Positions 21,272 to 31,094 of a stretch of 64,000 nt of DNA are shown in pieces. The notes beneath the pieces are model-generated. The model did not search any database. It had not been told where the DNA came from and saw nothing but the letters and a program-made list of their open reading frames with translations. The first letter of the stretch is position 1, and every line of letters begins with the position of its first letter. Source of the stretch: Pectobacterium peruviense (GTDB lineage: Bacteria > Pseudomonadota > Gammaproteobacteria > Enterobacterales > Enterobacteriaceae); assembly GCF_002847345.1 (NCBI RefSeq), contig NZ_LXFV01000015.1, positions 62,001 through 126,000 of the forward strand, written 5' to 3'. A program made the translations under genes and the position numbers.

Positions 21272-23164
21272 ATGGCTATGAATTTTGACAATCTAAAAGT
21301 CGGTAAAAAATTAGGATTAGGCTTTTTCCTGATTCTGCTGATGACCATGGTGATTGCCGGCGCGGGCATTATGCATATCAGCTCGCTGAAAGACAGTATT
21401 AATAAAGTTGATTTAAGTAATAATATCAATGACGAAATTAACCAGGCTAAATATTACCGCGCATTATATGGCACCACCTATAATCCTGATGATATAAAAA
21501 AGAACATTGAGCACATTTCCAATATCAGCAAACTCACTGAAAAAGCGAAAGAATTTAACTGGCCGGAAAGCGACACCAAGAAAATAGCCAGCATCCCTAC
21601 ATTAATTACTAGCTACCAAGAAAAACAAAAAAATTATATTAATGCAGTGGGTACCAAAGATGCCGTCAGAAAAAGCTGGAATATTTCAACGACAGAAAAA
21701 CCTCTGCAACAGCTCAATGACCAATTAAAGACAGACAATAACAGCGCCAACCTTCAATTATTGCTTTCTGACCTAAACCAAAAATTAATTGCCGTCCGCT
21801 ACCACGTTCGTGGCTTATTACTTTCGACCAATAAAGAATCCGAAGAAAGTCTGACGGATTCCATCAACGCAGCGCAAACATCATTGACCTTCCTGTATCA
21901 GAGTCTGTCTGCCGAACAGCGTGAAACGCTGGCACCGGTTATGACGATCATGAACAATTACGAAGAACAAGTGTTGGCATATATGCCGGCCTATCAAGAA
22001 GAAATGGCGCAGGCAGGGCAAATGCGGGTTGTTGCCGATCAGTTGAATGCCGTTATCCTATCACTACTTAGCGATCAGCTGGCTGCCTCACAGGCAGACA
22101 TTCGCAATGCCACGCTGCAAATGAGCATCGCGGCGCTGATTACGTTGCTGCTTGGTCTGCTGATTTCCTGGTTCATTTCACGTCAGATCACCACACCACT
22201 TGGCAACACGTTGAACATGGCTGAAAAAATCGCGATGGGCGACCTCACCATGTCTATCAACACAACTCGTAAAGACGAGCTGGGTCAGTTGATGAGTGCA
22301 ATGTCGAAAATGAACGACAACCTGCACAATATGATCGATGACATTCGCGTCGGCGTCAGCCAGATTTCTAACGCGTCCAGCGAGATCGTTGCAGGCAATA
22401 CAGATTTGTCGTCACGTACCGAACAGCAGGCCGCTGCCGTTGAACAAACTGCCGCCAGCATGGAACAGCTCACCGCGACGGTTAAGCAAAACGCAGATAA
22501 CGCTCACCACGCCAACAAGCTGGCAATCAGCGCGTCCCAAACCGCTAAACAAGGTGGCGAGCAGGTGAATAACGTGGTGCAAACCATGACCGCGATTGAG
22601 AGCAGTTCTAAACGTATTGCGGAAATCACGTCCGTCATCAACAGCATCGCCTTCCAGACTAACATTCTGGCATTGAACGCCGCGGTAGAAGCCGCCCGCG
22701 CCGGTGAACAAGGCCGTGGCTTTGCCGTTGTCGCCAGCGAAGTCCGTAGTCTTGCCCAGCGCAGTTCACAGGCTGCGAAGGAAATTGAAGGTTTGATCTC
22801 TGAATCGGTTAATCAGGTATCACGCGGCGCAACGCTGGTCGGCAATGCTGGCAAAACGATGAACGATATCGTCACCTCTATCACACAGGTGCATGACATC
22901 ATGGGTGAAATTGCCACCGCGTCGGATGAGCAAAGCCGGGGAATTAGCCAGGTTAGCCAGGCAATTGTTGAGATGGATAGCACCACGCAGCAGAACGCCG
23001 CGCTGGTTGAACAATCCTCTGCTGCCGCCGACTCGCTGGAAGAGCAGGCAAGACTACTGAAGCAGGCAGTTTCCGTCTTCCGTCTGGCCAACGCACAGCA
23101 TGACGATACTCCTGCCGGTATCGCGTTTAACAACCAAACGCATCGTCTGCACGCACCGCGCTAA
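21272..23164 (+). CDS. Methyl-accepting chemotaxis protein, long helical ligand domain
   Basis: A 630-residue transmembrane chemoreceptor. A first membrane helix lies at about 14-34 and a second at about 286-305; the 250-residue periplasmic part between them is all-helical and longer than the 150-residue Tar/Tsr type, suggesting a helical bimodular (HBM) sensor. HAMP follows, then the signalling coiled coil with the conserved tip around [20 protein letters not shown]. The C-terminus (HRLHAPR) lacks a CheR-binding pentapeptide, so it probably depends on other receptors for adaptation. It has its own FliA promoter. The ligand is unknown; HBM receptors of other bacteria sense organic acids or polyamines. 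Start could be the Met two codons later. Confidence 0.93.
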   Translation: MAMNFDNLKVGKKLGLGFFLILLMTMVIAGAGIMHISSLKDSINKVDLSNNINDEINQAKYYRALYGTTYNPDDIKKNIEHISNISKLTEKAKEFNWPESDTKKIASIPTLITSYQEKQKNYINAVGTKDAVRKSWNISTTEKPLQQLNDQLKTDNNSANLQLLLSDLNQKLIAVRYHVRGLLLSTNKESEESLTDSINAAQTSLTFLYQSLSAEQRETLAPVMTIMNNYEEQVLAYMPAYQEEMAQAGQMRVVADQLNAVILSLLSDQLAASQADIRNATLQMSIAALITLLLGLLISWFISRQITTPLGNTLNMAEKIAMGDLTMSINTTRKDELGQLMSAMSKMNDNLHNMIDDIRVGVSQISNASSEIVAGNTDLSSRTEQQAAAVEQTAASMEQLTATVKQNADNAHHANKLAISASQTAKQGGEQVNNVVQTMTAIESSSKRIAEITSVINSIAFQTNILALNAAVEAARAGEQGRGFAVVASEVRSLAQRSSQAAKEIEGLISESVNQVSRGATLVGNAGKTMNDIVTSITQVHDIMGEIATASDEQSRGISQVSQAIVEMDSTTQQNAALVEQSSAAADSLEEQARLLKQAVSVFRLANAQHDDTPAGIAFNNQTHRLHAPR

Positions 23165-23186
23165 TTAGAAAGCGGCAAAAACGACA

Positions 23187-23209
23187 AAGCCCCTGTTAAA
23201 CAGGGGCTT
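23187..23209. terminator. Hairpin between chemoreceptor gene and yibL
   Basis: A perfect 10-bp stem AAGCCCCTGT/ACAGGGGCTT with a three-base loop between two convergent genes. A short T-rich stretch (GTCGTTTTTG) follows on the minus strand only. Confidence 0.65.
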
Positions 23210-23272
23210 CATCAATGAATCCATCACGATAACTCGTCCATCACTATCCTCCGCCTGTGCAGAGAAAAGACC

Positions 23273-23635
23273 TCAGAACGATTTCGGCGCGTAGCCTGTC
23301 ATCTCTTTTAAGCCCATCTCGCGCCCGAGTGCCGTCATCGGATGCACAATCACCAAACCGCGAACGTTTTTCTTCAACGTCCCCATATCAGCCTGCTCTT
23401 TTTTAGTAATCGCACGGTTGAAAGGTAAGTTCGCCAATTTCTGTGCTTCTTTGCTGAGTTTCTGTTCTCTCACGTTACGCAGGCGTTCAATTTCAGCCGT
23501 TAGCTTCTCGCAGGCCTCCAGATTGAGGGCGATGGCTTCACCATCACCTTGTGCCAGCAGCGTGGTCTGCTTATGCGTCAGCTTATCCAACTGGTCGCTA
23601 AGGAGTTTGATCTCTGTTTTTTCCTGCTCTTTCAT
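23273..23635 (-). CDS. yibL: YibL family ribosome-associated protein
   Basis: A 120-residue protein (DUF2810) with a helical, probably coiled-coil first half and the highly conserved end block [28 protein letters not shown] ... [14 protein letters not shown]-type sequence, which is nearly identical to E. coli YibL. The E. coli protein has been found with ribosomes, but its role is not defined. The ATG at 23635 gives the family length; the open frame runs 16 codons further. As in E. coli it lies just after the mannitol genes, though separated from mtlR by a shortened ERIC. Confidence 0.9.
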   Translation of the reverse strand: MKEQEKTEIKLLSDQLDKLTHKQTTLLAQGDGEAIALNLEACEKLTAEIERLRNVREQKLSKEAQKLANLPFNRAITKKEQADMGTLKKNVRGLVIVHPMTALGREMGLKEMTGYAPKSF

Positions 23636-23683
23636 AAAAGATAACCTATATAACGGGAGAATAATGCGGGGCACAGCATACAC

Positions 23684-23751
23684 TATACGCTAAATAATTC
23701 GAGTTGCGTGAAGGCGGCCAACACACATGCAGTTTGAAGTATAACGAGTAT
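23684..23751 (+). repeat. Internally deleted ERIC (68 bp)
   Basis: Both ERIC ends are present (TATACGCTAAATAATTCGAG ... GTTTGAAGTATAACGAGTAT) but the central 58 bp, including the GTAAGTGACTGGGG core, is missing. It forms a clean short palindrome between yibL and mtlR. Confidence 0.9.
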
Positions 23752-23793
23752 AAACGCCTGACAGGTATAGTGGTGTAATGTAGCAGAATGGGG

Positions 23794-24327
23794 TTAAAAC
23801 GCCTTTTTCAGACTGATTTGCGCAATCAACGTGGTCAGGGATAAAACCAGCGTGGAACGCACCATCTGCTGATAGCGCTGCTGCTGCATACTCACCAGAA
23901 GCGGATCGGCATCAGCCCCCAGCGGCAACGTCGGTTCCGCGGGCAACGCCGCAACGCAGTGCAACTCGCCGATGGGCCCCAGAATTTCATCATCGGTAAA
24001 ACGATAATGCCGATCGTCATGCGCCAGTTCTTCGCCCAGCGCCATTAACAGTTCCGCATCTTCATACTCTTTACGGCTGATCATCCCCAAGCCATAAATC
24101 AGTTTCAGGCGCACAGAAAGGTCGCCCAGCGGGCCCGTTCCCGTCATCAGAGGTTCAACGGCATATTTCACCGCATAGTCGTCTTTACGGAACACCTGCA
24201 ACATCAAGATACTGGCTGCTTCGGCCAGCAATTCAACGGCGCAGAGCATAAAGTCGCGCACTGTCTTCCCTGAGTTCAGCGCTTCCAGAACCCGGTTTTC
24301 AAACGCCTGTGTTTCTTCCATCGTCAC
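23794..24327 (-). CDS. mtlR: Mannitol operon repressor MtlR
   Basis: A 177-residue helical protein matching E. coli MtlR (195 residues) over most of its length, for example QAFENRVLEALN, RKDDYAVKYAVEPL, GDLSVRLKLIYGLG and ISRKEYEDAELLMALGEEL. MtlR lowers mtlAD expression; it has no classical DNA-binding motif and probably acts through a partner. Two starts are possible: GTG at 24327 (preceded by AAAGG) or ATG at 24321 (preceded by GAGAAG). It is the last gene of mtlADR, 144 bases after mtlD. Confidence 0.92.
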   Translation of the reverse strand: MTMEETQAFENRVLEALNSGKTVRDFMLCAVELLAEAASILMLQVFRKDDYAVKYAVEPLMTGTGPLGDLSVRLKLIYGLGMISRKEYEDAELLMALGEELAHDDRHYRFTDDEILGPIGELHCVAALPAEPTLPLGADADPLLVSMQQQRYQQMVRSTLVLSLTTLIAQISLKKAF

Positions 24328-24471
24328 TTCTCGTACCTTTCAATCCGCACAGCATACCCATCTCGGTAGCATGCTTACCGGCAGGTGTGGCGACATCCTA
24401 TCCCCGACGTCGCCCGTATACATTACACCGTGTCGAAAAGACCACACCTGCCTTGTGACGAGACGCGCCGA

Positions 24472-25620
24472 TTACTGCATGGCGTTATACACATTCACTG
24501 CTTGCGCGACAACCTCGCTGTCAGCATCCAGGCCAGAAATCTGCACCAGCGCCGCCTGTGGCCCCTGTGTACGGATTAACTCAGCCAGCTCCAGCGCCTG
24601 CGGATCCTGTTCGCTGCGATAATGCATCGCGGCAGCAATGCCGATAATCAGGTTGTCATGCGGCAAATGGTATTCCAGCGTTCCGAGCAGCGGCTTGATC
24701 AGACGATCGCCAGCACTCAGCTTCCGCAGCGGCTGACGACCAACGCGCTCCACATCATCATGCAGATGAGGGTTTTCAAAGCGGCTGAGAATTTTGTTGA
24801 TATAGGCGGCGTGTTTATCCGCATCAAAACCATAACGTTTGATGAGTACCGCACCGCTCTCTTCCATTGCGCCTTTGACCACGGCTCTGACTTTCGGGTC
24901 AAGAATCGCATCGCGGATCGTTTGATGGCGCGCCTGCTGGCCGAGATAGGCCGTAATCGCATGGCCGGTATTAAGCGTGAACAACTTACGCTCAACAAAT
25001 GCCATCAGATTGTCGGTCAGTTCCATACCGGGAATCGCTGGCGGCTCACCGCAGAACTGGGTTTTATCGACAATCCATTCGCTGAAGGTTTCTACCGTCA
25101 CCGCCAACACATCGTCGCTGCCCGCTTCAGAAGGGGGAACGATGCGATCCACAGCGGAATCGACGAATCCTACATGCTCGACAACCCATTCCTGATGAGC
25201 TTCCGGCAGCAGTTTCAGCACATGCTGTTTTAACTGGCTGGTGCCACGCACCATATTTTCACAGGCAATAATGTTCAACGGCCGGGTGTTGCCGTCGTCA
25301 TGACGTTTAACCAGCCCCTGAGCGATAGTTCCGGCGATTTTTTCCAGAATTTGCGGCCCCACAGCAGTCGTCACCAGATCGGCCACAGCGATCAGCGCGA
25401 CGGCATCCTGACTGCCGCTGTGAACGGCGCTGACGTTGCTAACGGTATCAACCTGAGTATTATCGCCGACAATCCGCACCGAATAGCTTTTACGGCTGTT
25501 GATCGCATCCAACACCGACTGATTGACGTCAGCGAATGTCAGTTCAACGTTGGCATCCGCCAACAATTTACCAATAAATCCACGGCCGATATTACCCGCG
25601 CCAAAATGTAATGCTTTCAT
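24472..25620 (-). CDS. mtlD: Mannitol-1-phosphate 5-dehydrogenase
   Basis: A 382-residue NAD-dependent enzyme oxidising mannitol 1-phosphate to fructose 6-phosphate, the same length as in E. coli. The Rossmann turn [17 protein letters not shown] opens the protein, and the polyol dehydrogenase block [16 protein letters not shown] contains the family Asn/His near the active site. It lies 61 bases downstream of mtlA and is expected to be co-transcribed with it under CRP and MtlR control. Confidence 0.97.
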   Translation of the reverse strand: MKALHFGAGNIGRGFIGKLLADANVELTFADVNQSVLDAINSRKSYSVRIVGDNTQVDTVSNVSAVHSGSQDAVALIAVADLVTTAVGPQILEKIAGTIAQGLVKRHDDGNTRPLNIIACENMVRGTSQLKQHVLKLLPEAHQEWVVEHVGFVDSAVDRIVPPSEAGSDDVLAVTVETFSEWIVDKTQFCGEPPAIPGMELTDNLMAFVERKLFTLNTGHAITAYLGQQARHQTIRDAILDPKVRAVVKGAMEESGAVLIKRYGFDADKHAAYINKILSRFENPHLHDDVERVGRQPLRKLSAGDRLIKPLLGTLEYHLPHDNLIIGIAAAMHYRSEQDPQALELAELIRTQGPQAALVQISGLDADSEVVAQAVNVYNAMQ

Positions 25621-25681
25621 GAGACATAACCTTAAAAAGACATAAAAAGAGGCCGCCCGAAGGCGGCACTAGCCACATCAA

Positions 25682-27592
25682 TTAGGCACTCTTTTTACCA
25701 GAGAGTAAGTCGAGTACTTCCTGAACATCTTGGGTATGTGCCAGACGTTCAATGACGGCATCATCATCCAGCGCGTTAGTCAGGCTGGTGATAACCTGGA
25801 TATGTTCGTTATTGCGGGCAGCAATACCGATGACCAGACGCGCAACCTCATCTTCTTCATCGCCAAAGCGAACACCTTCAGGATATTGGCAGAAGACAAC
25901 GCCCGTTTTCAGCACACGATCTTTCGCTTCAATCGTACCGTGTGGTACGGCAATCGATTCACCCAGATAGGTGGAGGTCAGCTTTTCGCGCTCCAGCATC
26001 GCTTCAACATACTCAGGATCGACGTAGCCGCCTTTTACCAGTTGCTCACCGGCAAAACGGATTGCCTGCTCTTTGTGTGTCGCATGCTGATTCAGGAACA
26101 CGTTACCCGCACCCAGTTGGAACAGGTTCGTCTGCACATCGGCTACAACTGCTGGTGCAGGTGTCGCGACGGTTTCAGGCTTCGCAGCACCCTGCGCGGC
26201 CACAAGACGGGCTGCCAGATCGCTATACAAACCGCTATCAAGGAAGTTGGTCAGCGAAATATGCTGCGCTTGCGGCGCATGGCGCATCGCGCGCTCGGTC
26301 AGATCGCGGTGCGTAATGACCAGGTCAACATCGTCCGGCAGGCTATTGATCGCGCTGTTAGTCACCGAAATGTTGGTCAGCCCAGCATCCTGAACTTTCT
26401 TACGCAGCACACCAGCACCCATCGCGCTGGAACCCATACCAGCATCACAGGCTACGATGATTTTACGCACGGTGCTCATGTCGCCGCTGACACCGGCGCT
26501 CGTTGCTGCACCTTTGGAAGAGGCTTTCATTTCCTGCACGCGGCGTGTCGCGTCGCCCAGATCTTCTTCTTTTTGCTTGGTACTTTTCAGCAAAATCGCT
26601 GACACAATGAAGGACACCGCGAAAGCGGCTGCAATGGCTGCGAGGTTAGCGAAGTAAGCGCCTTTTGGCGTCATCGCCAACACGGCCAGAATGGAGCCAG
26701 GGGACGCAGGAGAAACCAAGCCGCCACCCAACACGCTCAGCGTAAACACGCCAGTCATCCCACCCAGAATCACCGCAATAATCAGACGTGGATTCATCAG
26801 CACGTAAGGGAAGTAAATTTCGTGAATACCGCCCAGGAAGTGAATAATTGCCGCACCCGGTGCTGATTCTTTCGCGTTACCACGACCGAAGAACATATAA
26901 GCCATCAGCACGCCCATACCTGGGCCTGGGTTCGCTTCGATCAGGAAGAAAATAGATTTGCCGGTTTCCGTCGCCTGCTGAATGCCCAGCGGTGAGAAGA
27001 TACCGTGGTTGATGGCGTTATTCAGGAACAGAATTTTTGCGGGTTCAACGAAGATGGACGTCAACGGCAACAGGTTGTTCTGCACCATCAGGTTAACGCC
27101 GGAGGCCAGCACCTGAGAGAAGACTTCAACCAGCGGACCAATTGCCAAAAACGACAGAATTGCCAACAACATACCGATAATACCGGCAGAGAAGTTGTTG
27201 ACCAGCATTTCAAAGCCGCTCTTGATTTTACCGTCGACCATGCGGTCAAAACGTTTGATCGTCCAGCCGCCCAGCGGACCTACAATCATGGCGCCGAGGA
27301 ACATCGGGATATCAGTCCCAACGATCACGCCCATTGTCGTAATTGCACCAACCACACCACCACGCTCACCGAATACCAAGCGCCCGCCGGTATAACCAAT
27401 CAGCAATGGCAGCAAAAACGTGATCATTGGACCGACAAGCTTCGCCAACGTTTCATTGGGAATCCAGCCAGTTGGGATAAACAGCGCGGTAATAATACCC
27501 CAGGCGATAAATGCGCCAATATTGGGCATCACCATATTGCTGAGGAAGCGGCCAAAGTTTTGAACTTTGATCTTAATATCTGGTGAAAGCAT
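25682..27592 (-). CDS. mtlA: Mannitol-specific PTS enzyme IICBA
   Basis: A 636-residue membrane permease (E. coli 637) that imports and phosphorylates mannitol. Domain IIC fills residues 1-340 and carries the GGIHEIYFP motif near 254-262. Domain IIB has the phosphorylated Cys382 in VACDAGMGSSAMG. Domain IIA has the phosphorylated His551 in SIAVPHGTIEAKD. The linker between IIB and IIA is alanine- and proline-rich (about 465-485). First gene of mtlADR. The 425-bp upstream region holds four CRP-type sites, matching the strong cAMP dependence of E. coli mtl. Confidence 0.97.
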   Translation of the reverse strand: MLSPDIKIKVQNFGRFLSNMVMPNIGAFIAWGIITALFIPTGWIPNETLAKLVGPMITFLLPLLIGYTGGRLVFGERGGVVGAITTMGVIVGTDIPMFLGAMIVGPLGGWTIKRFDRMVDGKIKSGFEMLVNNFSAGIIGMLLAILSFLAIGPLVEVFSQVLASGVNLMVQNNLLPLTSIFVEPAKILFLNNAINHGIFSPLGIQQATETGKSIFFLIEANPGPGMGVLMAYMFFGRGNAKESAPGAAIIHFLGGIHEIYFPYVLMNPRLIIAVILGGMTGVFTLSVLGGGLVSPASPGSILAVLAMTPKGAYFANLAAIAAAFAVSFIVSAILLKSTKQKEEDLGDATRRVQEMKASSKGAATSAGVSGDMSTVRKIIVACDAGMGSSAMGAGVLRKKVQDAGLTNISVTNSAINSLPDDVDLVITHRDLTERAMRHAPQAQHISLTNFLDSGLYSDLAARLVAAQGAAKPETVATPAPAVVADVQTNLFQLGAGNVFLNQHATHKEQAIRFAGEQLVKGGYVDPEYVEAMLEREKLTSTYLGESIAVPHGTIEAKDRVLKTGVVFCQYPEGVRFGDEEDEVARLVIGIAARNNEHIQVITSLTNALDDDAVIERLAHTQDVQEVLDLLSGKKSA

Positions 27593-27760
27593 AAAAACAC
27601 ACCCCTATTGAAACGCGCTGACAATAAGAGCGCGTGGTAATTATCGTGAGACTGCGTGGCAATAAAAACACTGATTACCACAAGAATATTTCCGTCATTA
27701 TTACTGTATGCAGCGCGGACTCTAACACGCTGTTTTCATACCGCAACCTCATGGCAGCAA

Positions 27761-27776
27761 CGTGACAAAAATCACA
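27761..27776. promoter_or_regulatory. CRP site 1 of the mtl promoter region
   Basis: CGTGA-N6-TCACA, nine of ten core positions, about 170 bases upstream of mtlA. Confidence 0.7.
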
Positions 27777-27804
27777 CAACCACCCTACATCAACGATACA
27801 AATA

Positions 27805-27820
27805 GGTGATTTACTTCACA
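27805..27820. promoter_or_regulatory. CRP site 2 of the mtl promoter region
   Basis: GGTGA-N6-TCACA, nine of ten core positions, 44 bases from site 1 (about four helical turns). Confidence 0.72.
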
Positions 27821-27877
27821 AAAAACCGTTAAAAATGAAAAACTAAACAGATTTGTAGACAAACACCGCGCCTTATA

Positions 27878-27893
27878 TGTGATTTACATCACA
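27878..27893. promoter_or_regulatory. CRP site 3 of the mtl promoter region
   Basis: TGTGA-N6-TCACA, a perfect core match with AT-rich flanks. Confidence 0.85.
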
Positions 27894-27921
27894 CTTTACA
27901 GGAGCTTGTTTGTTTTATTTA

Positions 27922-27937
27922 TGTGATGTTAATCACA
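27922..27937. promoter_or_regulatory. CRP site 4 of the mtl promoter region
   Basis: TGTGA-N6-TCACA, a perfect core match 44 bases beyond site 3. The spacing between sites 1-2 and 3-4 is identical. Confidence 0.85.
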
Positions 27938-28017
27938 ATTTATTTTTCCTCTCGTCTGCCAAACTCATCTTATCCAGAATACCTATCCGCTAAGATCGCC
28001 TCGCTAAAAGGGGCTAA

Positions 28018-28734
28018 TTAGGGGTAGCTAGTGCCAGTTACCCCTCTGAGCGCATTCATTAAATTTTGCTGCTGAACCGGCAATGCTGCCACCATACCGT
28101 TATATTGCGCCACCTGCTGTGGCGTACGGAATTGCACAGACGCACCGTTAAATACGGCCTGATCGCCCTGAGCTTGAAGGAAATCCCCAACCTGAATCAG
28201 GCTTTGTGTAAACGACGTGGCATTCGGAATAGCAGGCAACAACGCATTCGTCGGCTGTATTACCGTCCGCGCATACAGGCGCTCATAAGGAATTTGCACC
28301 TCTTCGGGCTGTTTTAGCGTCCGGTGGGCATTGTCAGCCTGCGCTTTTGCCGTCTGAACATGCTGCGCCAACAGGCTCATGGTTCCAACAGATTGCCTCA
28401 GTGCATCACGCTGTGTCAGATAGTCTTTAGGGACGCGAATACGGGAAATTTGCCCCAGCATCGGCGTCAAACTGCCGGATACGGCCTGATTAAACTGCTG
28501 AGAAAAGGTGGTTAAAATCGCGTAATCGTTGGTGAAATTGCCAAAATTCTTCTTTTGCTCTTCCGTCAATGCGGGCAGTTTCCCATCCTGCTGCGACTGC
28601 ACGCTTTGCAGGAACGCAATGAATGCCTTCCGCTGCTCGGCTTCGCTGTCACCGCAGGCAGCAAGCTGCAATGCCGCCAGAATAACCAGAACTGGCAGCA
28701 GCCAGCGTGAACGGTACGTCATCAGCCTTCTCAT
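28018..28734 (-). CDS. yiaF: DUF3053 lipoprotein YiaF
   Basis: A 238-residue predicted lipoprotein. The signal peptide ends in the lipobox LAAC with Cys27 as lipid-bearing residue; the next residues are GD, and an Asp at +2 or +3 affects sorting between inner and outer membrane. The rest is helical and matches E. coli YiaF (QRKAFIAFLQ, FTNDYAIL, IRVPKDYLTQ, SFTQSLIQVGDF). Function unknown. An alternative Met four codons downstream has an AGAAGG ribosome site. In E. coli yiaF is beside ghrB; here it is upstream of mtlA, so local order has changed. Confidence 0.87.
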   Translation of the reverse strand: MRRLMTYRSRWLLPVLVILAALQLAACGDSEAEQRKAFIAFLQSVQSQQDGKLPALTEEQKKNFGNFTNDYAILTTFSQQFNQAVSGSLTPMLGQISRIRVPKDYLTQRDALRQSVGTMSLLAQHVQTAKAQADNAHRTLKQPEEVQIPYERLYARTVIQPTNALLPAIPNATSFTQSLIQVGDFLQAQGDQAVFNGASVQFRTPQQVAQYNGMVAALPVQQQNLMNALRGVTGTSYP

Positions 28735-28952
28735 TCCCTACTCCCGTTATGCTTACTGCCCCGCCAGCCGTGCTTTATACAGACAGAAACACGCTAGCGA
28801 CGGATTTTCCATGACAAGATTTTCTACGACATAAGCATAGTCGAATCAGGCTGGCTGTGCAGAAAAAGGCCAAGCCTGACAGCAGGATTTTACCAGTGGA
28901 GTAGTAACTCGATGCGGGTTGCAACAGCAAGATGAGGAGTTCTGGAATGCAG

Positions 28953-28991
28953 AAAAAATAACCCCCGAACAGGAGAACCTATTCGGGGGTT
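28953..28991 (-). terminator. Rho-independent terminator of glyQS
   Basis: A perfect 10-bp stem AACCCCCGAA/TTCGGGGGTT, 12-base loop, followed on the minus strand by ATTTTTTC. It lies 25 bases after the glyS stop. Confidence 0.92.
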
Positions 28992-29015
28992 AAGATTACG
29001 ATAACGCTATCGCCG

Positions 29016-31085
29016 TTATTGCAACACAGAAATATCCGCAACCTGCAAGAACAGCTCACGCAGTTGGCTCAGCAGCGTCAGGCGGTTCACTCGAACCTGC
29101 TCATCTTCCGCCATTACCATCACCTGATCGAAGAATGCATCGACAGGTTCACGCAGTGAGGCCAGCTCAACCAGTGCTTCCTGATAGCGACCTTCAGCAA
29201 ACAGCGGTGTCAGTTTGTCACGCAGCACGACAAGGTGCGTTGCCAACGTAATTTCCGCCGCGTCTTTCAATACAGCCGCATTGACGCTCTCATTCAGCGT
29301 ATCGGTAGACTTCGCCAGAATGTTGGAAACACGCTTGTTAGCCGCTGCCAGCGCCGCTGCTGCATCCAACGAACGGAAGTGGCTGACCGCTTTCACGCGG
29401 GCATCGAAATCAGCCGGACGAGTTGGGCGACGCGCCAATACCGCCTGAATGGTATCCACGCTGTGGCCTTCTTCCTGATACCAAGCGCGGAAACGACCGA
29501 GCATAAACTCAATCACCTCATCCACAGCCTTAGCATTAGTCAGCTTGGTGCCATACAGACGCACCGCTTCTTCGGTCAGCGTCTGCAAATCGAGCGGCAG
29601 ACGTTTTTCGACGATGATGCGCAACACACCGAGGGCAGCACGACGCAGTGCAAACGGGTCTTTGTCGCCTTTTGGATGTTGGCCGATGCCAAAAATCCCG
29701 GCCAGCGAATCCATTTTGTCAGCAATCGCCAACGCACAAGCCACGGCAGAAGACGGCAATTCATCACCTGCAAAGCGCGGCTGATACTGCTCATTCAGTG
29801 CAACAGCAACATCTTCCGCTTCACCATCGTGACGCGCATAGTGCATCCCCATCACGCCCTGCGTGTCGGTGAATTCGAACACCATGTTGGTCATCAAGTC
29901 ACACTTGGACAGCAGACCCGCACGCGTCGCGTGATTCACATCGGCACCAATCTGGCAAGCAACCCAGCCTGCCAGTGCCTGAATACGGTCAGTTTTGTCG
30001 CGCAATGAACCCAACTGCTGCTGGAATAAAACGGTTTCCAGACGCGGTAGGTGATCTTCCAGACGCTTCTTACGGTCAGTATTGAAGAAGAACTCGGCGT
30101 CAGCTAAGCGCGGGCGCACCACTTTTTCGTTACCGGAGATAATCTGCTGTGGATCTTTGGATTCGATATTGGCAACAAAGATGAAGTGAGGCAGCAGATT
30201 GCCGCTGTTGTCATAAACCGGGAAATACTTCTGGTCACCTTTCATGGTGTAAACCAGCGCTTCGGACGGCACCGCGAGGAATTTTTCTTCAAATTTCGCG
30301 GTCAGTACCACCGGCCATTCCACCAGCGAGGTAACCTCTTCCAGCAGGCTGTCGCTCAGATCGGCATTACCGCCAATCTTGCGTGCGGCTTCTTCCGCAT
30401 CGGCTTTGATTTTGGCTTTACGCGTATCGTAGTCAGCAACGACTTTACCGCGTTCCAGCAGAATCTGCGGGTACTGTTCGGCGTTGTCGATCGTGAATTC
30501 AGCTTCACCCATAAAGCGGTGACCGCGAATCGTTCGAGCAGAGTGAATACCCAATACCTGACCGGGGATCAGTTCCTCACCCAGTAGCAGGGTTACGGTG
30601 TGCACCGGACGGACAAACTGGGTTTCTTTATCGCTCCAGCGCATCAGTTTTGGGATAGGCAGCTTTGATAATGCGGTGCTTACCATGCCAGCCAGCAACG
30701 CCTGCGCCTGTTCACCTTTAGCATGGGCGCGATACAGCAGCCACTCGCCTTTATCAGTCGTCAAACGTTCAGCCTGCTCAACGGTGATACCACAGCCACG
30801 CGCCCAGCCTTCTGCCGCTTTGGTTGGCTTCCCTTCAGCATCAAACGCTTGAGAAATCGCCGGACCCCGTTTTTCTACTTCACGATCGGGCTGAGAAGCG
30901 CTTAAACGTGCCACTTTCAGCGCCAGACGGCGCGGCGCAGCAAACCAGCTTACGTCCCCGTGCGCCAGATTGGCGGCATCCAGCTCCGCCGTGAAATTAG
31001 CGGCAAAGGATTCTGCCAGATTACGGAGAGCCTTCGGCGGCAGCTCTTCCGTGCCAATTTCCACCAGAAAAGTCTTGTCAGTCAT
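29016..31085 (-). CDS. glyS: Glycine-tRNA ligase beta subunit
   Basis: A 689-residue subunit, the E. coli length, of the alpha2beta2 glycyl-tRNA synthetase. It begins [20 protein letters not shown], the invariant start of this family. It contains the HD-like block and a C-terminal anticodon-binding DALR region ([25 protein letters not shown]). It binds and recognises tRNA-Gly while GlyQ does aminoacylation. It starts nine bases after glyQ, forming a two-gene operon with a terminator. Confidence 0.98.
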   Translation of the reverse strand: MTDKTFLVEIGTEELPPKALRNLAESFAANFTAELDAANLAHGDVSWFAAPRRLALKVARLSASQPDREVEKRGPAISQAFDAEGKPTKAAEGWARGCGITVEQAERLTTDKGEWLLYRAHAKGEQAQALLAGMVSTALSKLPIPKLMRWSDKETQFVRPVHTVTLLLGEELIPGQVLGIHSARTIRGHRFMGEAEFTIDNAEQYPQILLERGKVVADYDTRKAKIKADAEEAARKIGGNADLSDSLLEEVTSLVEWPVVLTAKFEEKFLAVPSEALVYTMKGDQKYFPVYDNSGNLLPHFIFVANIESKDPQQIISGNEKVVRPRLADAEFFFNTDRKKRLEDHLPRLETVLFQQQLGSLRDKTDRIQALAGWVACQIGADVNHATRAGLLSKCDLMTNMVFEFTDTQGVMGMHYARHDGEAEDVAVALNEQYQPRFAGDELPSSAVACALAIADKMDSLAGIFGIGQHPKGDKDPFALRRAALGVLRIIVEKRLPLDLQTLTEEAVRLYGTKLTNAKAVDEVIEFMLGRFRAWYQEEGHSVDTIQAVLARRPTRPADFDARVKAVSHFRSLDAAAALAAANKRVSNILAKSTDTLNESVNAAVLKDAAEITLATHLVVLRDKLTPLFAEGRYQEALVELASLREPVDAFFDQVMVMAEDEQVRVNRLTLLSQLRELFLQVADISVLQ

Positions 31086-31094
31086 GGCTGCCTC

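Noticed and set aside
24622-25233. 203-codon plus-strand frame opposite mtlD
   Set aside because: It is a shadow of mtlD, which is intact and of the expected length.
25730-26602. 290-codon plus-strand frame opposite mtlA
   Set aside because: mtlA is complete with IIC, IIB and IIA motifs; the antisense frame has no recognisable domain.
29235-30008. 257-codon plus-strand frame opposite glyS
   Set aside because: Antisense to an essential synthetase gene of full length; composition is typical of a shadow.
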